Shown here: positions 9,104 through 13,235 of the stretch, piece after piece
Numbering within the stretch: the stretch's first letter is position 1
How the letters are laid out: every line of letters starts with the position of its first letter
Assembly: GCA_029747585.1 (NCBI GenBank)
Contig: JAPEVF010001158.1
Coordinates: 1 to 13,235, forward strand
DNA from: Pleurotus djamor
Taxonomy: Eukaryota > Basidiomycota > Agaricomycetes > Agaricales > Pleurotaceae
DNA: 13,235 nucleotides
Reading direction: 5' to 3'
The notes under the pieces: generated by a model
Told to the model about the DNA's origin: nothing
Seen by the model: the letters and a program-made list of their open reading frames with translations, nothing else
The model's database searches: none
Program-made: the position numbers and the translations under genes

Positions 9104-9931
9104 CCGTAGGGTACCCTGCGCTCGCAATGACGCAACCATTTTCCTAGAAAAGCTGAATTAATCGGATGGAAAAAAACTTCACAGAGTGGTCGTGTGGTTC
9201 AATCTGATCTGTTTCCGCCCAAGCTTCAAGGGTTCGCCCCCAAAAGCGTAGGTGGACCAACCAAACTGGGCATTAGGAGTGCGCGCCGACCTGAATTTGA
9301 GTGGACAATGAGGTCGATCCGCAGGGTTGAATTCAAGCACCACCGTCGATTGCCTTGGGTAAAGATAAATTCCGCTATCCAATTTGTCGGGTGTGGTGTG
9401 GAAAAAGCGGGTGGATGAAAAGATATCATTTGAGCATGACTCATGAATTGCCCAAAATGAAGATTGAAGGCAGTCCAACGTGGTCTGTGCTACCGTACCA
9501 TGAGGAAGGAGGACTTGAACGACGGATTAACACCTGCGTTGTTCGAACGGTCGTCGAAGTGAAGCTCTGGCCTTAGTTGGACGGGGGAACTTTTGCGAGT
9601 GAGCAAGTTCAAGCTCCGAGCACGATCAGAGGATATCTTACATCCAGCAGGGAGGATCCGGGCGCAAAGTCGCGTCCCAAATCGACGAGATTCGAGATCT
9701 CTCTCTGAAACTAAAGCAGATATTGGCAAGAGCTTCAACCCAATGCGAAACGCTCACGACTAAGTTTTTGGTTGGCTTTCGCGAGTTTTCGGACGATTTT
9801 TCGTTGATTTTTCGTCCATGACGTGGAGACTTGGTTTTTCCAAGCGCGTTCTTGGTAAACTTGGTGCCTGAGAGTGATCGTGTGGTTTGCCGCAAATGAG
9901 GAGCATCGCATATCTAACCGTTCAATCTTCG

Positions 9932-10016
9932 GGCGGGTGTACCTTGAAATTGCCTTGAAAAGGTGATACCCGCCGCGGTTGACGTTGGGCGCTTGTCCTT
10001 AGCGCCTGCACTAAGG
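9932..10016. repeat. Cluster of short inverted repeats
   Basis: GGCGGGT (9932-9938) pairs with ACCCGCC (9968-9974), and CCTT with AAGG inside it. GGCGCT (9988-9993) pairs with AGCGCC (10001-10006). CCTTAG (9997-10002) pairs with CTAAGG (10011-10016), overlapping the previous stem so that only one of the two can form. Function unknown. Confidence 0.45.
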
Positions 10017-10829
10017 TACGGACCCCTATAGATGGCTCCAATCCTCATATCGAATAGGTAATTATTCAGAGGACTTGATGAGTCGTTAAAATCACCTAGA
10101 TATTCAAAATCTCATGTTCACAGCTCTGGGATGATGACCATCGACGATGAATTGATAACAGCTCATTGCGCCTCATACCAAGAATCATTTACCTATCTTC
10201 AGCACACTTTGTCGGGAAATATGTACGCAACGTAGCTACGAGCAGTTCAATGCCCTCGAAGCTTCAAATTGTCTGTGATCACCCCTTTTCTTGAGCTTTT
10301 GGGGATCGTCCAGGAGCTTCCAGCGCTAAACAGGGGGCGCGACAGGGGGGCTGAACTGGAACGAAGAAGAGCAACTCTCGACTGCCGATCGAAGCGTTGA
10401 AGAGGAAAGCAACTGATTGTCATTCGCTGAAAGGTTGAAACGCTATTATCACGCCCGAAACCGACATTACTGAAAGTGGGCATCATCCCCTCCTACGAAA
10501 CTTCTGTCACGATGTTGACTCAAGTGCTTACGACATGAAATTCATAAACGTCGCGGTGAGATATCACGCCTCGTTCGGTGTCACCAAATCCGCCCAGTCG
10601 AACCTTGGACTCCCTACTCATCCGATACTCGTCATTTAAGAGCCAAATTTCGCCACGAGCTCTGCGGCAGCTGAGGGTGGGGCCGCTGGTCAGGAAGTGG
10701 CAACAAACTCCCCGCTATCGCCAAGAAACATAAGGGATGCGACAGATACAAGTCAGTTGACCACCGCAGACGGGTCACTTGAGACTGTCAGCTGGTCGAG
10801 CGCCCAAAGGCTCCGAGACGACTGCAACA

Positions 10830-10835
10830 TATAAA
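10830..10835 (+). promoter_or_regulatory. TATA box before an unassigned ATG
   Basis: CATATAAACC is followed by about 100 bp of pyrimidine-rich sequence and an ATG at 10936 in CTCTCTATGACC context. This is a textbook fungal core-promoter layout, but the downstream gene is not resolved. Confidence 0.4.
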
Positions 10836-10935
10836 CCTGGCTCCTCCGCTCAAGATACCTCTCTTTCTTCCTCCTCCCCACGTCAACGCGTATCTTTTCG
10901 TTTCGCCCGCCCGTCCTTGAGCTAAACCCCTCTCT

Positions 10936-11151
10936 ATGACCACCACTCCACTTCCTCACGACCACGGCGCCCCGTCGTACCCTCTGAACCCGACTTCGCC
11001 TCTCCGGATCTTGGTTCTATCATTCTCTCACCACCTCGAGCTCAGGCCCTCTGTCAAGACCAAAGAAACCGCTTCTCTTGCTTCTCCCCATGCAAACTCT
11101 CCTCCCCTCTTCTTCCCCACACCTGTTTCGATTGTTCACGTTCTGATGTGA
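10936..11151 (+). CDS. Possible first exon of unrecognised gene
   Basis: An open frame of 71 codons starts MTTTPLPHDHGAPSYPL behind the TATA box and pyrimidine-rich leader. I do not recognise the product. No strong donor site (GTNNGT) lies inside the frame, so either it is a short gene, the first exon ends at a weak donor, or the frame is chance. A likely acceptor (CTTACCCCAG, ending about 11210) follows it. Confidence 0.2.
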   Translation: MTTTPLPHDHGAPSYPLNPTSPLRILVLSFSHHLELRPSVKTKETASLASPHANSPPLFFPTPVSIVHVLM

Positions 11152-11616
11152 ACGGTTGATGTCTGTGCCGCTTACGTCTATCACTTTACGCCACGTTCTC
11201 TTACCCCAGAGTTTTCGGGGTCTCGCTTTCTCCACCCCTGCACCCTGCACGTTTTTGCAATCACACCCCTTCCGTCGGAACTGCGACATCAACGGCTACT
11301 TACAAACTCGCACCAGAACTGAGGGCAAACTCTGGGCGAAATACCACTTTGGTAGCACAGGGTCTGTTCGGTGTATCAGTTTTCCCACTTTAGGCGTTGC
11401 CTGGCCATCGATTCTCATGCCGTAGCACCAGGAGAAACTTTGGAGACGATGACTCGCGGTGGTAAAGCCAGGTGAGTCTTTTGTTGGTTCGATTCATATT
11501 GGATACTTCGCTGTACATCGGCTACATTTTCTGTTTGTCGTACGAATTCGCATGTCTCTCCGGATATGAAATTACCTTGGCAGAGGTGTTGTTCCAATGC
11601 TTGTTCTCATTTCGTG

Positions 11617-11647
11617 GGCGCTAAGTGAGCGCTAGAGTGTAGCGCTC
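11617..11647. repeat. Perfect 8-bp hairpin
   Basis: GAGCGCTA (11627-11634) and TAGCGCTC (11640-11647) are perfect inverted copies with a 5-nt loop. A further GGCGCTA precedes them at 11617. No T-run follows, and no function is apparent. Confidence 0.5.
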
Positions 11648-12741
11648 GTGTTTACGTCTGGTTTAAATTCTTCTTCCGAATCTTCTTGTTCCATTCCGTT
11701 TGACAGCGTTTACTCGCGGCTCAGAATCAAGGCTGGACCGTGAGTTACGCTGCTTAGAGAACTGGTAAACTTTGATCTCAGTTGCCGCGCTCGAAAAAAG
11801 TGTTTCTGTGACCAACTGTGCCAGGAAACGCAGGCGTAGGCGAACATGTGCTTGCGGCGGCATCATTTGTCTTTGGACAGAATAATCCGACGACGGATGC
11901 ACAAAGCCAACCTTAATACTGTCTGATTAGGTACCTTACTATCCATTTCACCATCAGAAAATTTGACCACTGATTATCCCGCCATTTCCTCGGTGAACGC
12001 AGGTTTCTATTGCGGCGGTCCGAGCCCAAACGTTGCTACCGCTATTACTTCGGTACGCAACCCAGGCCGCCGCTCAGGGCACGACTACCGCCCAAAACCC
12101 TCACAATGTGTGCCAAAGTTCCTTTACTTCCTTTTTCGCGATCACTTATCCCCTGCCAATCTCCCCAAAGGCACGGTTAACATGGAGCTGTAATGATGTG
12201 GCTTCGGCTCCTTGTGTCTGTGTCTATCGATCTGCTCTGGAGTGACGGCGGAAACTACGACTACATCCACCTGTCGACGACGTCAAAAATTGGCTCAGGC
12301 ATCTTCTTGGAACGTTCTATCTACCCCACATCCTAGTTGCGACTTCCATCGGCGAAACTTATTCTTTGGCTTGCGGGGTTCTAGAGGTCGGTATATCCAT
12401 CTTTGGACAATGGTCTAAATTTTCTAGCAATTAATGTAACTTTGAGCCTCGGGGTACGCGCCCTCTCCCCGTCGATCCCCCTTGATCCTTTAATCAAAGA
12501 TGTCCTTGGTACCTTTACCAGCAAAGATGGCGTTCCTCGCCATTTTAGCCGTCATTCCGACGAAGGTAATCCATGCTCTGTTACGAGGACTGAAGCCAGC
12601 TATGCCTCTTGGCGCGTTAAGGAAGCTTTTGGCCCCCGATTCCTGCACGTCGGGAGTTTCTTCGCATCACGTCAACCGAGCTACGTTACTCGTATTGCCC
12701 GATATACTTCTGGGGTCAATACGGGCTCGGAGACGGTCAGG

Positions 12742-12797
12742 GTGCGTACATACATCCTCCCATCCTTGCATCCTAGAGTAGCACTGACTGAATACAG
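12742..12797 (+). other. Probable 56-nt intron
   Basis: Donor GTGCGT, a CTGAC branch-like site, and an acceptor ATACAG nine bases beyond it. Removing it joins an open frame running from 12385 to one that stays open to a TGA at 12972. Length and signals match confirmed introns in this window. Confidence 0.4.
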
Positions 12798-13154
12798 TAC
12801 ACCAGATACCAAGTTCGACTCCAAGCGTTTGACCCGGTAACTCGGCGGTTCCTCCAGGCGAGGGCCACTACCCTCACTGCCGCAGTAATCGAAGCTAAGC
12901 ACCGGTTCCTCCCTCCTTCTATCCTTCTAGTCGTTTCTCTCTTATCACCCTTTGGAGCACACCTTCTTGTTTGAAGTTGCCAAATTCGCACAGTTTTAGT
13001 CTTCAAAAGTTTAACCTTCTTGACCCACATCGAATCCACACGGTTGGGCGCTCAAGTTCCCGTACAGGAGTATGCCATCCGTGTACCATTCTCCTTGGGG
13101 GATGGATGAACGCCAACGACTCGATTACAGGTACCGAAAGTGACACATATGATG

Positions 13155-13217
13155 GTAAGCAGCGGTATCGGGGTCTTCGACGGATGGTGCGATGTGCTTA
13201 CTTTGACTAATCGCCAG
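13155..13217 (+). other. Probable 63-nt intron near window end
   Basis: Donor GTAAGC, branch-like TTGACTAAT, acceptor CGCCAG. Exons on both sides stay open in at least two frames, so the reading frame is undecided. The gene would continue past 13235. Confidence 0.45.
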
Positions 13218-13235
13218 GTGGCTCAACTGCATTCT

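Larger units (their letters stand above)
8929..10700. other. PriA-like promoter and gene-poor spacer
   Basis: Apart from the PriA-like leader and TATA box, no gene is supported. Open frames of 70-99 codons occur on both strands around 9180-9740 but overlap each other and resemble nothing known. A plus-strand frame near 9380 has a loose Cys/His spacing. Hairpins occur at 9932-10016, and a doubled GATTTTTCGT word occurs near 9794-9816. Confidence 0.4.
11152..13235. other. Unresolved region with plus-strand intron signals
   Basis: About 2.1 kb without a gene I can name. A strong donor CCAG|GTGAGT lies at about 11472. Intron-like segments lie at 12742-12797 and 13155-13217. Open frames of 60-145 codons occur in all plus frames, and none reads as a known family. 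The likeliest reading is one or more multi-exon plus-strand genes, the last truncated by the window edge. Confidence 0.35.

Noticed and set aside
12403..12840. 145-codon plus-strand frame as an intact single-exon gene
   Set aside because: It begins without ATG, and a frame this long is expected about once by chance in this much sequence on both strands. The intron at 12742 would also interrupt it. It is kept only as part of the unresolved gene finding.

Overview
This window looks like nuclear DNA of a filamentous basidiomycete fungus, most likely an Agaricomycete. The grounds are many short introns (50-77 nt) with GT...AG ends, a tandem pair of F-box/leucine-rich proteins of the kind expanded in Agaricomycetes, and a cysteine-rich secreted protein resembling Lentinula PriA. 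No prokaryotic feature, tRNA, rRNA or CRISPR array was seen. Two ambiguous bases (4862 and 4987) beside T-runs, and two apparent single-base losses in one gene, suggest a draft-quality assembly.

Left third (1-4328): two paralogous F-box genes on the minus strand, head to tail (2041..372 and 4328..2686). Each has a short F-box exon, one intron of 50 or 53 nt at the same codon boundary, and one long leucine-rich exon. They arose by tandem duplication and have since diverged to roughly two-thirds protein identity by eye. A 1.47-kb divergent intergenic region follows.

Middle (5802-8928): a seven-exon aldo/keto reductase gene on the plus strand (339 aa, catalytic Asp-Tyr-Lys-His all present) converges on a six-exon PriA-like gene on the minus strand, with 159 bp between their stop codons. 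Intron 5 of the reductase is 612 nt instead of the usual 52-77. The excess is a 537-bp element with about 80-bp imperfect terminal inverted repeats and an apparent TA target duplication, i.e. a MITE-like non-autonomous DNA transposon sitting inside the intron. The PriA-like gene reads cleanly at every splice junction but leaves its cysteine-rich frame at two places, each explained by one missing base.

Right third (8929-13235): no gene was identified with confidence. It holds the PriA-like promoter, a few hairpins, a TATA box with a pyrimidine-rich leader before an ATG at 10936, and two good-looking plus-strand introns (12742-12797 and 13155-13217). One or more unrecognised plus-strand genes, the last running off the window, are therefore likely but unresolved.

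The genes show no obvious shared pathway. They are an ordinary eukaryotic neighbourhood whose most notable feature is the transposon-bearing intron. I saw no convincing new biological system.
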